DNA of 64,000 bases from Alloalcanivorax dieselolei B5. GTDB lineage: Bacteria; Pseudomonadota; Gammaproteobacteria; Pseudomonadales; Alcanivoracaceae. The stretch spans positions 1,922,001 through 1,986,000 of the forward strand of contig NC_018691.1 in NCBI RefSeq assembly GCF_000300005.1, in the 5' to 3' direction. The notes beneath the pieces were generated by a model. That model was not told where the DNA came from. It saw nothing but the letters and a program-made list of their open reading frames with translations, and did not search any database. Shown piece by piece: positions 8,875-16,285 of the stretch (positions are counted from its first letter, which is position 1; every line of letters starts with the position of its first letter). The position numbers were made by a program, and so were the translations under genes.

Positions 8875-9622
8875 TTTTGCTTGTCCACAGTCTTCCCAGC
8901 AGCAACGCCAGGCCCAGGCTGAGCAGGGTCAGGGCCAGGTAGTCGTGGGAGAGGGTTTGCCAGAGGCCGTGCCAGTCGCCTTGGACGCGCATGAAAGCGG
9001 CGCTGATCAGGCCCAGGCCGACCAGCAGAAAAGCCAGGTCCAGCCGGCGTGAGCGGCGCAATTCCAGGCGCATCTGCCGGAGCTCCCCCAACAGGTCTTC
9101 CTGTAGCAGCCGCTGCTCCGCCAATTGAGTGGCCAGTTCGCCAACCTGGGTGGGTAGGGTGGCCAGGCGTTCCAGCCAGGCCGGGTCCTCCCGGCGCAGC
9201 AGGGCGAGCAGGTCGTGCAGGCGCACGTGATCATCGAGCCAGTTACGCACCAGCGGCCACAGACTGAACTCGCTGATCATCTGCTCCAGCCGCAGCAGGA
9301 GATCCTCGGGGCCGGTGATGCGCAGTTCCTCGCTGCTGCTGTTGGGGGCCAGCAGCCAGTGGAGCAGGGCGCCGAGAGGGGCGCGGATGCGAACATCCAC
9401 CTGGCCTTCGTAATCGGTGAGCAACTCGATGCCGTCGGCGTAGATCAGCACATACAACACCCAGTGCGGCTGATCGCCGCGCAGGCGCACCACGGTGCCG
9501 TCCAGCGCCGCCAGCTGATCACGGCCGCGGCTGTGGGCGGTGAGCACCTGATTGAGCAGGGTTTCCAGGGTGCCGTAGAGGAGCAGCCCGGAAAGGCCGG
9601 TGGTGGTGGGTGAAGCGGGCAT
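8867..9622 (-). CDS. UbiJ-like SCP2-domain protein with membrane tail
   Basis: 251 residues. The first half (about 10-130) reads as an SCP2/UbiJ-type lipid-binding domain: LLNQVLTAHSRGRDQLAALDGTVVRLR, DVRIRAPLGALLHWLL and RITGPEDLLLRL match the order of conserved segments in UbiJ, the accessory factor of ubiquinone synthesis. After a charged helical stretch come two predicted membrane helices (about 195-213 and 228-245), which typical UbiJ lacks. It is not next to ubiE or ubiB here, so it may be a membrane-bound paralogue rather than the housekeeping UbiJ. Start ATG 9622 has AAGGA upstream. The stop lies inside a repeat array. Confidence 0.6.
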   Translation of the reverse strand: MPASPTTTGLSGLLLYGTLETLLNQVLTAHSRGRDQLAALDGTVVRLRGDQPHWVLYVLIYADGIELLTDYEGQVDVRIRAPLGALLHWLLAPNSSSEELRITGPEDLLLRLEQMISEFSLWPLVRNWLDDHVRLHDLLALLRREDPAWLERLATLPTQVGELATQLAEQRLLQEDLLGELRQMRLELRRSRRLDLAFLLVGLGLISAAFMRVQGDWHGLWQTLSHDYLALTLLSLGLALLLGRLWTSKSS

Positions 9623-9740
9623 GCCTGTCCTTGTGGTGTGTGCCTGATCGTGTGAATGGGAAAGCTATCGCCAAAGTATGGCCTTTTGCCGGTGGAGTTG
9701 CCAAAAATTACGCGATGATGGTTATCCGGGACCACCCTCG

Positions 9741-9755
9741 TGCCTATACTAGGCA
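9741..9755. promoter_or_regulatory. Possible operator overlapping a -10 box
   Basis: TGCCTA-TAC-TAGGCA, a perfect inverted repeat with 6-bp arms, contains TATACT, a good sigma-70 -10 hexamer for the rightward DUF445 gene. No clear -35 hexamer is seen at the right distance. The rest of the 9623-9916 gap between divergent genes shows no gene. Confidence 0.4.
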
Positions 9756-9916
9756 GGTTAAGAGACCCTAAACGGGCTCTACGCATATCACATTGGCTGT
9801 TTTGACTCGGTGCGGCGGTTACACAAACTGTTCGTCGCGAAGCTTGATCGTTAGAGTACTCCAGACTGGCGCCTGCCGTGCCATTGGTGACCGATGCCAG
9901 GGGAGTCTTTACCCAG

Positions 9917-11137
9917 ATGCTGGATTCTTTTTTTTCCCACCCGGACTTCTGGAAGTTATTCAGTATTCCGTTCATCGCCGGGGCGGTCGGTTGGGTCACC
10001 AACTGGGCGGCCGTGCAGATGACCTTCTATCCCCTTGAGTTCATCGGTATCCGTCCGATCTTCGGCTGGCAGGGCATCATTCCGTCCAAGGTGGAAAAGA
10101 TGGCCGGCATCGTGGTGGAGAAAACCCTGCAGAAGCTCGGCAGCCTGGACGAATTCTTCCGCGAGATGGAACCGGAGAAAATCGCCGCCCACCTGACCAA
10201 AAGCATCCAGGCGCGGATGGAGGAATACGTTGATGAGGTGATGACCGAGCGCAATTCCGTGCTCTGGGAGAACCTGCCACTGGTGGTGCGCCGCCGTGTT
10301 TACAGCCGCGCCCGGCGGGCCATTCCGGCGGTGATGGACAATGTGGTCGAGGACATCAGCCGCAACCTGGATAGCCTGGTGGACATGAAGCACATGATCG
10401 TCAGCCGCATGCGCGAGGATAAGGCGCTGATGGTGCAGATGTTCAAGGAGGTGGGCGAGCCCGAGTTCCGCTTCGTCACCAATTCCGGCTTCTATTTCGG
10501 TTTTCTGTTCGGTCTGATCCAGGTGCCGGTGTTTATTTTCGTGCCCGGCAACTGGGTGTTGCCGCTGTTCGGTTTTATTGTCGGTATCGCCACCAACTGG
10601 CTGGCGCTGAACGTGATCTTCCGGCCGCTGAACCCGGTGCGGGTGGGGCCGTTCCGGTTTCAGGGACTGTTCCTGAAGCGGCAGAAGGATGTGGCGGAGT
10701 CGTTCGCCAAGCTCACCACGGAAGAACTGGTGACGCTGCGCAATATTATGTATCAGGTGGTCAACGGGCCACGTGGTGACCGCACCAAGGCGTTGATCAA
10801 GCGTCATCTCAAGCCGCTGCTCAGCGGCGGCGTGGTGCGCACCGCGGCGCAGTTGACGGTGGGGCCGGGTGGCTATGCCGATCTCAAGCGCGCGGTGGAG
10901 GACAAAGCCGTGGATCTGGCGGTGGAGCCGTTCGAGGACGACAACTTCAACCGCGAGCGCAGCTCCATTATCGAGCGGCTGATGTGCGACCGCATGCAGG
11001 CGCTCAGTTCCTTGGAGTTCCAGGACCTGTTGCGCCCGGCCTTCCAGGAGGATGAGTGGATCCTGATCCTGGTGGGGGGCTTCCTCGGCGCCATGGCCGG
11101 ACTGGCGCAACTGATCTTCGTGTTTGGAGTGGCCTGA
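9917..11137 (+). CDS. DUF445 family membrane protein
   Basis: Inner-membrane protein of the DUF445 (YheB/YjiN-like) family, function unknown. From ATG 9917 (GGGGAG upstream; an in-frame GTG at 9878 is the alternative) it has 406 residues: a helix near the start with the family motif GAVGWVTNWAAVQMTFYP, a long cytoplasmic helical part, a second pair of helices (FGFLFGLIQVPVFIFVPGNWVLPLFGFIVGIATNWLAL region, with the motif repeated as GIATNWLALNVIFRPL), another helical part and a C-terminal helix. The duplicated TNW motif is typical. Two bases separate it from the next gene, so they are one unit. Confidence 0.85.
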   Translation: MLDSFFSHPDFWKLFSIPFIAGAVGWVTNWAAVQMTFYPLEFIGIRPIFGWQGIIPSKVEKMAGIVVEKTLQKLGSLDEFFREMEPEKIAAHLTKSIQARMEEYVDEVMTERNSVLWENLPLVVRRRVYSRARRAIPAVMDNVVEDISRNLDSLVDMKHMIVSRMREDKALMVQMFKEVGEPEFRFVTNSGFYFGFLFGLIQVPVFIFVPGNWVLPLFGFIVGIATNWLALNVIFRPLNPVRVGPFRFQGLFLKRQKDVAESFAKLTTEELVTLRNIMYQVVNGPRGDRTKALIKRHLKPLLSGGVVRTAAQLTVGPGGYADLKRAVEDKAVDLAVEPFEDDNFNRERSSIIERLMCDRMQALSSLEFQDLLRPAFQEDEWILILVGGFLGAMAGLAQLIFVFGVA

Positions 11138-11139
11138 CC

Positions 11140-11424
11140 ATGGCGTCCCTGAGCCTGACCCCGGCGACCCTGGCCATGCTGCTGGTGGGCTGCGCGCTGA
11201 TTTCTTCCCTGATCACTCTGAGCGTGGTGGGGCTGGCGGTGAAGTACCGCCTCTGGCCGGCCCTGGAGCGCCATATCGACCACCGTCTGGAGCAGGCGGC
11301 GGACCGCCTGGAAGAGCGTCTGCGCCGTCGCGTCAGCGGACTGGCCAAGGATCTGGCCCGGGGCGTGGGCGGTCTGGTGGTGGGGCGTCGCGGCCGGGAA
11401 GACGACGCCGATCCGGACGCCTGA
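11140..11424 (+). CDS. Small single-helix membrane protein, second copy of the type
   Basis: 94 residues starting 2 bp after the DUF445 stop, so translationally linked to it. Helix at about 9-33, then HIDHRLEQAADRLEERLRRRV, an amphipathic and probably coiled segment, then a Gly/Arg-rich and acidic end. Its architecture is like the 103-residue protein at 8358-8669. Family not recognised. A role as a partner or regulator of the DUF445 protein is a guess from position only. Confidence 0.65.
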   Translation: MASLSLTPATLAMLLVGCALISSLITLSVVGLAVKYRLWPALERHIDHRLEQAADRLEERLRRRVSGLAKDLARGVGGLVVGRRGREDDADPDA

Positions 11425-11458
11425 TGCCCGCCCGGCTGTAGGACAATTCCCCCCGTCT

Positions 11459-11486
11459 TTGCAAGTGCTTTCCCTTATACTATAGG
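11459..11486 (+). promoter_or_regulatory. Candidate sigma-70 promoter of the phasin gene
   Basis: TTGCAA (11459-11464) and TATAGG (11481-11486) are 16 bp apart in an AT-rich stretch of the gap before the phasin gene. The expected start site would lie about 50 bp upstream of its ATG. Confidence 0.45.
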
Positions 11487-11545
11487 GCGTTTTTCACAGC
11501 GCGCCGACGATGACCAGGACGGCGCCCGCTTTCGGGAGAAGCATC

Positions 11546-11995
11546 ATGTCCGATCAACCCCAGGACAATAACCAGGATAAAAAAGACGAACGCGGCCCTT
11601 TGCGCACCCTCACCGGTGCCTCCCGGGATCTGCGCAAGTACACCCATCAGATCTGGCTGGCGGGGCTTGGCGCTTTTGCCCGTGCCGAGGAAGAGGGCAG
11701 TGGTTTCTTCGATGCGCTGGTGGAAGCCGGCCGCCAGGTGGAAAAGCACACCCGTGAGAAGGCCCCGCGAGTGGAGGACATCAAGGAACGGGTGCGTCAT
11801 CACACCGGCGAGACCATGGACCGCATGGAGAAAGCCTTTGATGACCGTCTGAGCAAGGCGCTGTCGCGGCTGGGTATCCCCAACAAGCGGGAAGTGGAGG
11901 CGTTGCAACGCCGGGTCCAGGAGTTGACCGATGCCCTGGAACGGATGGAAGACGAGGAGCCGGAGTCCGAATCCAAACCCCGGGACCCGGAATAA
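11546..11995 (+). CDS. Phasin family protein (polyhydroxyalkanoate granule-associated)
   Basis: 149 residues. The N-terminal half matches the PhaI/PhaF-type phasin domain (RKYTHQIWLAGLGAFARAEEEGSGFFDALVEAG). The rest is a long charged amphipathic helix with heptad leucines (EVEALQRRVQELTDALERME) for oligomerisation and an acidic end. Phasins of this family coat PHA granules and control their size. The Lys/Ala/Pro-rich DNA-binding tail of PhaF is absent, so it is closer to PhaI. The ATG at 11546 has GGGAG upstream. No PHA synthase gene lies in the window. In a wax-ester-forming organism it might coat other lipid bodies, which is inference. Confidence 0.82.
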   Translation: MSDQPQDNNQDKKDERGPLRTLTGASRDLRKYTHQIWLAGLGAFARAEEEGSGFFDALVEAGRQVEKHTREKAPRVEDIKERVRHHTGETMDRMEKAFDDRLSKALSRLGIPNKREVEALQRRVQELTDALERMEDEEPESESKPRDPE

Positions 11996-12010
11996 ATCGT
12001 GCTCCGTTTC

Positions 12011-12036
12011 CGTGGGATGCTGCCTTGGCAGCGAAT
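12011..12036. repeat. Single divergent REP-like unit
   Basis: A unit beginning CGTGGGATGC and ending GCGAAT with an internal GCTGCC/GGCAGC hairpin lies just after the phasin stop. It is a weaker relative of the REP copies elsewhere and may help terminate phasin transcription. Confidence 0.55.
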
Positions 12037-12107
12037 CGACGTGTAAATCGGCTGCCCCACGACTCTGGGACAGCCGCGCCCTTGCTTTTCCCCCGCCTAT
12101 TGCCAGC

Positions 12108-12629
12108 TTATTCACAAAGTTATCCACAGATTCGTCCGGCGTGCTCCACAGGGGCGCATCGGACTATGAAAAATAACGCTATTCATCCACAGGAATGACC
12201 TGGAACAGGGCAGAAGGCCAAAATCCGGACCTTGGCGTCTGTTCACTATTGACATCGACAAATCGGCCCGAAACTGTGCACAGCACCCGGTGGGATGTGA
12301 AAGTCGGTAACAAAACTTCCCAAAAGGTCTAAATTGCTTAAAGTTGACGCCATAACTAACTGAAAAATAAAGATTTTCTTTAATTGGTCAAAAAAACGTC
12401 AAATTGCGCAACCTCCCCTTATTAAGCTGTCATGGGTTGTTTTCCTCACTTTCTCAACAGGGTTATCCACAGGAACTGTGGAAAACCGGCATGGTCGTTC
12501 CAGGACCCCGATTTTCCCGCCGTTGGGACGGTCAAAATCACACCAACGAACAGGTACCGGCGTACTGTCTGGGATGTGAGTCTTCTCGCACCGGTTATGC
12601 ACCGGCTTATCCACAGAAGCTGTGGGTAA
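12108..12629. other. DnaA-box cluster with AT-rich stretch (origin-like)
   Basis: Consensus DnaA boxes (TTATNCACA): TTATTCACA 12108-12116, TTATCCACA 12120-12128, 12463-12471 and 12607-12615. One-mismatch boxes are at 12183-12191 (TCATCCACA), 12477-12485 and 12621-12629 (reverse strand). The last two complete 23-bp palindromes: TTATCCACAG-GAA-CTGTGGAAAA (12463-12485) and TTATCCACAG-AAG-CTGTGGGTAA (12607-12629). Between the clusters, about 12340-12435 is strongly AT-rich for this genome and could be an unwinding element. There is no credible gene from 11996 to 12638. It could be the chromosomal origin, a DnaA-titrating or reactivating site, or a relic. dnaA, dnaN, gyrB, rpmH and mnmG are absent from the window. 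Confidence 0.7.
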
Positions 12630-12638
12630 CTCAGGCAA

Positions 12639-12833
12639 ATGAGTATGTTCCCAATCCTCCAGCGTCAATTGGTGCCGCGGTTTGAACAGCACCTCGCCGG
12701 CGTTGTTGTAGCCCATGTCCAGACGGCCATAGTGATCCAGTGTTTTGTCGATAAAGGCGCGCACCTGCTGGTGAAAAAGGGTGATCCCCACCTTGCCCTC
12801 CGGCAAAGCGGGGATAAATGGGGCCAATCGCAT
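12639..12833 (-). pseudogene. Remnant of a short-chain dehydrogenase gene
   Basis: From ATG 12833 the frame contains RAFIDKTLDHYGRLDMGYNNAGEV and LTLEDWEH, which match the middle of SDR enzymes (the NNAG strand and the following helix). The N-terminal TGxxxGxG cofactor motif is missing, and similarity ends near 12639, followed by about 80 unrelated codons running into the DnaA-box region. Both ends of the gene are therefore lost. It is divergent from a LysR regulator, the usual layout of a LysR gene with its target, so the target has probably decayed. Confidence 0.7.
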
Positions 12834-12882
12834 GGTATTTTTGACTCCGAGTCATTAATGCATGCTTGGCAAGGCGGTCTTC

Positions 12883-13827
12883 ATGTCCCTGGAAACCATG
12901 GAAATCAGTGTCTTCGTCAGTGTCGTCAAACTGGGCAGTTTTGCCCGTGCCGCGCAGGAGCACGGCATGACCCCTTCCGGCGTCAGCCGCGTGGTATCCC
13001 GCCTGGAGGAGCGGTTGGCGGTGCGCCTGTTGCAGCGGTCCACCCGGCGGTTGTCGCTGACCGAATCCGGTGCCGTGTTGTTCCGGCGCGGCCAGCGTGT
13101 TCTGCAAGAACTGCAACAGACGGAAAGCGAGGTTACCGCCGCCAGCCGGCATCCAAACGGCGTTATTCGTGTCAACGCACCGGTGGTGTTCGGGCGGCAG
13201 CACATCGTGCCGTTGCTGAAACCGCTGCGTGATCGCTATCCGGAGCTGTCGATTGAATTGGAATTGAGTGATCGCTTCATCGATCTCATAGACGGCGGCG
13301 TGGACCTGGCCATTCGCATCGGCGCACTGGAGGATTCCCGTCTGGTGGCCCGCCGGCTGTGCGCCAACCGACGGTTGCTGGTGGCCAGCCCGGCCTATAT
13401 TCGCCGCTATGGCGTGCCCCGTGAGCCGAAGGAACTGAGCGATCACCAATGCCTGATCTTCACCGCGCTGGAGAAGCCGCGCCATTGGCGGCTGCAGGGG
13501 CCCGAGGGCACGGTGTCGGTACCGGTGGCGGGGCCCGTGGTCTGTAATAACGGCGAGGTGCTGACCGAGGCCGCCAAGGCCGGCTTGGGCATCGCCATGG
13601 GGGTGACGTTCTCGATCGCCGATGCGTTGCTCTCCGGTGATCTGGTGCGGGTCTTGCCGGAGTACGAATTCGAGCCCTCGGCGGTGCATGCGGTTTACCC
13701 GTCGGCGCGGCAACTGTCGCGCAAGGTGCGGGCGGTGGTGGACTTCCTGGCGGAATCCTTGCCGGGGCCGCCGTCCTGGGATCTGGCATTGCGCGGCAAG
13801 GTGGTGGGGTTCGAGCCGACGCCCTGA
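12883..13827 (+). CDS. LysR-family transcriptional regulator
   Basis: 314 residues. N-terminal winged helix-turn-helix (METMEISVFV-like start, GSFARAAQEHGMTPSGVSRVVSRLEERLAVRLLQRSTRRLSLTESG region) followed by a LysR substrate-binding domain beginning GVIRVNAPVVFGRQHIVPLL. It resembles the CrgA/DhcR-like subgroup. The ATG at 12883 is preferred (AAGG upstream), with 12862 and 12898 as alternatives. Divergent from a decayed SDR gene, so its former target may be lost. Effector unknown. Confidence 0.85.
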   Translation: MSLETMEISVFVSVVKLGSFARAAQEHGMTPSGVSRVVSRLEERLAVRLLQRSTRRLSLTESGAVLFRRGQRVLQELQQTESEVTAASRHPNGVIRVNAPVVFGRQHIVPLLKPLRDRYPELSIELELSDRFIDLIDGGVDLAIRIGALEDSRLVARRLCANRRLLVASPAYIRRYGVPREPKELSDHQCLIFTALEKPRHWRLQGPEGTVSVPVAGPVVCNNGEVLTEAAKAGLGIAMGVTFSIADALLSGDLVRVLPEYEFEPSAVHAVYPSARQLSRKVRAVVDFLAESLPGPPSWDLALRGKVVGFEPTP

Positions 13828-13874
13828 TGCTGCTGTGATCCTCGGGATTTGAATCAAGAATGGCTACGCAGCCT

Positions 13875-13950
13875 CTGTAGGAGCTTGCCCTGCAAGCGAA
13901 TGTCTGGAGCCCGAAAGAAGCCCCATTCGCTTGCAGGCAAGCTCCTACAG
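13875..13950. repeat. REP-like inverted pair
   Basis: Units at 13875-13901 and 13925-13950, inverted, 23 bp apart. The right unit lacks one base of the CCC/GGG core present in the left. It lies between the LysR gene and the acetolactate decarboxylase gene, and the gap 13828-14089 shows nothing else. Confidence 0.88.
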
Positions 13951-14089
13951 CGGCGTCGTAACCTCCTCGGTGGGGAAGTGATCACCAGGATTGATGAGCC
14001 TCCGGCAAGAATGCCTTGAGGCACCGGGGCTGTTTCATGGTTCCGCCGCCGCCTAGTCTGGGGGGCTCATGAACCTCGAGGAGAAACGG

Positions 14090-14884
14090 ATGAGAAAAGC
14101 GGCGGGCATTTTTCTACTGTCGATAGGGTTGGCAACGGGCCCCCGGGCGGAATTGGCGCCGGAAGATCTGGTCTATCAGTTGGCGCCGACCGCCGCGTTG
14201 AGTGCCGGTGTCCTGGAGGGCGGCACTCGCTTCAGCCGGATGCTGGCATTGGGGGACTTTGGCCTCGGCGCTCTTAGCCCGGTGGACGGCGAGGTCATCG
14301 TGTTGGGCGGCAAGGCGTACCAGGCCGACCTGGAAGGCCGGATCAGGGCGGTGGCGGAGCAGGAGCAAACCCCGTTCCTGACGGTCAAGCGGTTTACCCG
14401 GGATCAGCGTTTCACTTTGTCGCAAGTGCGGGGAATGGCGCACCTGGCCCGTGCTCTGGACGCCCGGCTGCCATCGGCCAACGGCGTTTACGCCGTGCGG
14501 CTGGACGGGCGTTTCCAAGCTCTGAAATTACGCAGCGTGCCCCGGCAAAAGCCGCCGTATCGGCCCATTGATCAGGTGGTAGCCGAGCAGAACGTGTATG
14601 AGCTGGCTGATGTGACGGGTACTCTGGTGGGGTTCCGGTTGCCGGATTACCTGGCCGCGGTCAGCGGTGCCGGCTATCACTTTCACTTCATTGACCGGGA
14701 GCGGCGCCGGGGTGGTCATTTGCTGGACCTGCGTGGCGAGGACCTGACCGTGTCCGTGGATAAGGGGGCGGGGGTGGCGCTGTTGTTGCCGGAAGACGAT
14801 GCCTTCGCCGACGCCGACTTGCGCCTGGACGCACAAAGCACGGCCCGCTTTCAGCGGGCCGTGCGAGGGGAAGCAGGGCAGTAA
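14090..14884 (+). CDS. budA: Alpha-acetolactate decarboxylase, exported
   Basis: Converts 2-acetolactate to acetoin, consuming acid precursors. The 264-residue protein has FGLGALSPVDGEVIVLGGKAYQ, PFLTVKRF, and the zinc-binding cluster GYHFHFID...GGHLLD with three His ligands, as in characterised BudA/AlsD enzymes. The ATG at 14090 has GAGGAG upstream and opens a clear signal peptide (MRKAAGIFLLSIGLATG, cut near PRAE), so the enzyme probably acts outside the cytoplasm. No budB (acetolactate synthase) or budC lies nearby, so it is an orphan. A strong hairpin lies inside its last codons. Confidence 0.88.
   Translation: MRKAAGIFLLSIGLATGPRAELAPEDLVYQLAPTAALSAGVLEGGTRFSRMLALGDFGLGALSPVDGEVIVLGGKAYQADLEGRIRAVAEQEQTPFLTVKRFTRDQRFTLSQVRGMAHLARALDARLPSANGVYAVRLDGRFQALKLRSVPRQKPPYRPIDQVVAEQNVYELADVTGTLVGFRLPDYLAAVSGAGYHFHFIDRERRRGGHLLDLRGEDLTVSVDKGAGVALLLPEDDAFADADLRLDAQSTARFQRAVRGEAGQ
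14838..14864. terminator. 12-bp hairpin inside the 3' end of budA
   Basis: GCACGGCCCGCT and its exact complement flank a TTC loop within the last 16 codons of budA. There is no T tract, so it is not a classical intrinsic terminator. It lies 27 bp before the convergent TRAP gene's stop and may serve both genes. Confidence 0.45.
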
Positions 14885-14890
14885 GGGTGG

Positions 14891-16066
14891 TTACAGCCCG
14901 TACTGGCTGACGTCCACTTTCGAGTAGATTTCGTTCCAGTACAGGTCCGCCAGCGCCTCGCTGCCGTCCACGTCCTTGACCAGTGTCATCCATTTTTCCA
15001 GCAGAGGACGGAAGGTGGCGATCATCTCCGCGGCGTCGTCCACGCCGTATTTCTTCTGGTAGTTGGCGGCGATGGTCTCCATGTCCTTTTCGATGAACTG
15101 CTCGGCGGTGGTGACCATGGCGTCGTCGGCTTCGTGCATGGCGATGCCTTTTTCCTTGGCTTCCTTGAGCGCGCGCTCGTCATCTATCCGGTAACCCCAG
15201 GTGGTGTGCGCGTTGGAGTCGGCCGCGGCATGCAGCAGCGCTTTGCGTTGCGCCTCGGTGAGCCCCTGCCAGACTTTGCGGTTGGTGCTCAGGGACAGGC
15301 CTCCGTAGATGCCAAGAGGGGCGCCCAGCGTGATGTCGGTGGTGACTTCCATCAGGTTGAAGCTGATCAGTTCGGCGGCGGCCTGCATGGTGCAGTCGAC
15401 GGCGCCCTGGCTCAGGCCCTCGTAAATCTCGTTCACCGACATGGTCACCGGCGTGGCGCCCAGCGCTTCGGCGGCCCGGGCCCATTGCGCGCCGCCCACG
15501 CGGACCCGCTTATCGCTGAGATCCTTGAGCGTATCCACGGGCTTGTTGCAGAGAAAATAGTAGGGGGACGCCGCCGAACCGCCGCTGAAAACATGGTCGT
15601 GTGCTTCCCATTCCGCGACACATTCCGGGCAGTGCTCGAACACGAACTCGCTGACCGCGCCGGCGTAGGCGAGGTTGGACAGGGATTTCGGAGCGCCCAT
15701 CAGGTCGGTGAGCATGGTCAACTCGGCCACCAGGTTGGTGCGCGGATACTCGGACGGGAAATAGGGATAGATCATGGAGCCGATGTCGGTCATGCCTTTT
15801 TCCACCCCGCCGGACATCTCCGCGAAGCTGAGCAGGGACATCATATAAACCTTGGCGGTGAGGTCGCCACCGGAGTGCTCCTTCAGGGACTTGGCGAACT
15901 GCTCCGCCGACAGGCCGCCGATGGAGTTGGGGGCGGACCCGGTGGCGAAACGCAGCTGTTCCGCGCTGGCCCCGGAGTTGAACAGCAGGGCAGCGAGAGC
16001 GGCAAGCAGGACAGAGAATGCGGGGCCGCGACGGGAAGCCGCGCCCCGTGAACGAAATACCGACAT
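14891..16066 (-). CDS. TRAP transporter substrate-binding protein (DctP family)
   Basis: Periplasmic solute receptor of 391 residues. An N-terminal signal peptide (about 1-36, ending NSGASAEQ) is followed by a DctP fold: LRFATGSAP, then the family's central region DKRVRVGGAQWARAAEALGATPVTMSVNEIYEGLSQGAVDC. The carboxylate-binding Arg of family members may be the one in KRVRVGG. GGAG precedes the ATG. DctQ and DctM membrane subunits are not next to it, so it must work with permease genes elsewhere. It has five Cys, including HCPEC, which is unusual for the family. Ligand unknown. Confidence 0.85.
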   Translation of the reverse strand: MSVFRSRGAASRRGPAFSVLLAALAALLFNSGASAEQLRFATGSAPNSIGGLSAEQFAKSLKEHSGGDLTAKVYMMSLLSFAEMSGGVEKGMTDIGSMIYPYFPSEYPRTNLVAELTMLTDLMGAPKSLSNLAYAGAVSEFVFEHCPECVAEWEAHDHVFSGGSAASPYYFLCNKPVDTLKDLSDKRVRVGGAQWARAAEALGATPVTMSVNEIYEGLSQGAVDCTMQAAAELISFNLMEVTTDITLGAPLGIYGGLSLSTNRKVWQGLTEAQRKALLHAAADSNAHTTWGYRIDDERALKEAKEKGIAMHEADDAMVTTAEQFIEKDMETIAANYQKKYGVDDAAEMIATFRPLLEKWMTLVKDVDGSEALADLYWNEIYSKVDVSQYGL

Positions 16067-16285
16067 GGGAATGTTCTCCTTCTTATATAACCCGAAATGG
16101 GTCTTTCATCCTGTCGGTGGGCGGCGGCAATTAACGTCGTCGGAATGGACGATTATGAAAGCGCTCCGGGCCGGCCGCTGGATCGCGATAACGGTTCTGT
16201 CCCATGGAGCTCGTTCGATCCGACGATGGTAGCGGTGCCGGCAAGGGGTTTAATGGGGCAGGTCAGGCCATAACAAGGACAAGTC

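Noticed and set aside
12399-12638. Continuation of the SDR remnant frame to 12399
   Set aside because: The codons after about 12639 have no SDR similarity and translate the DnaA-box palindromes.
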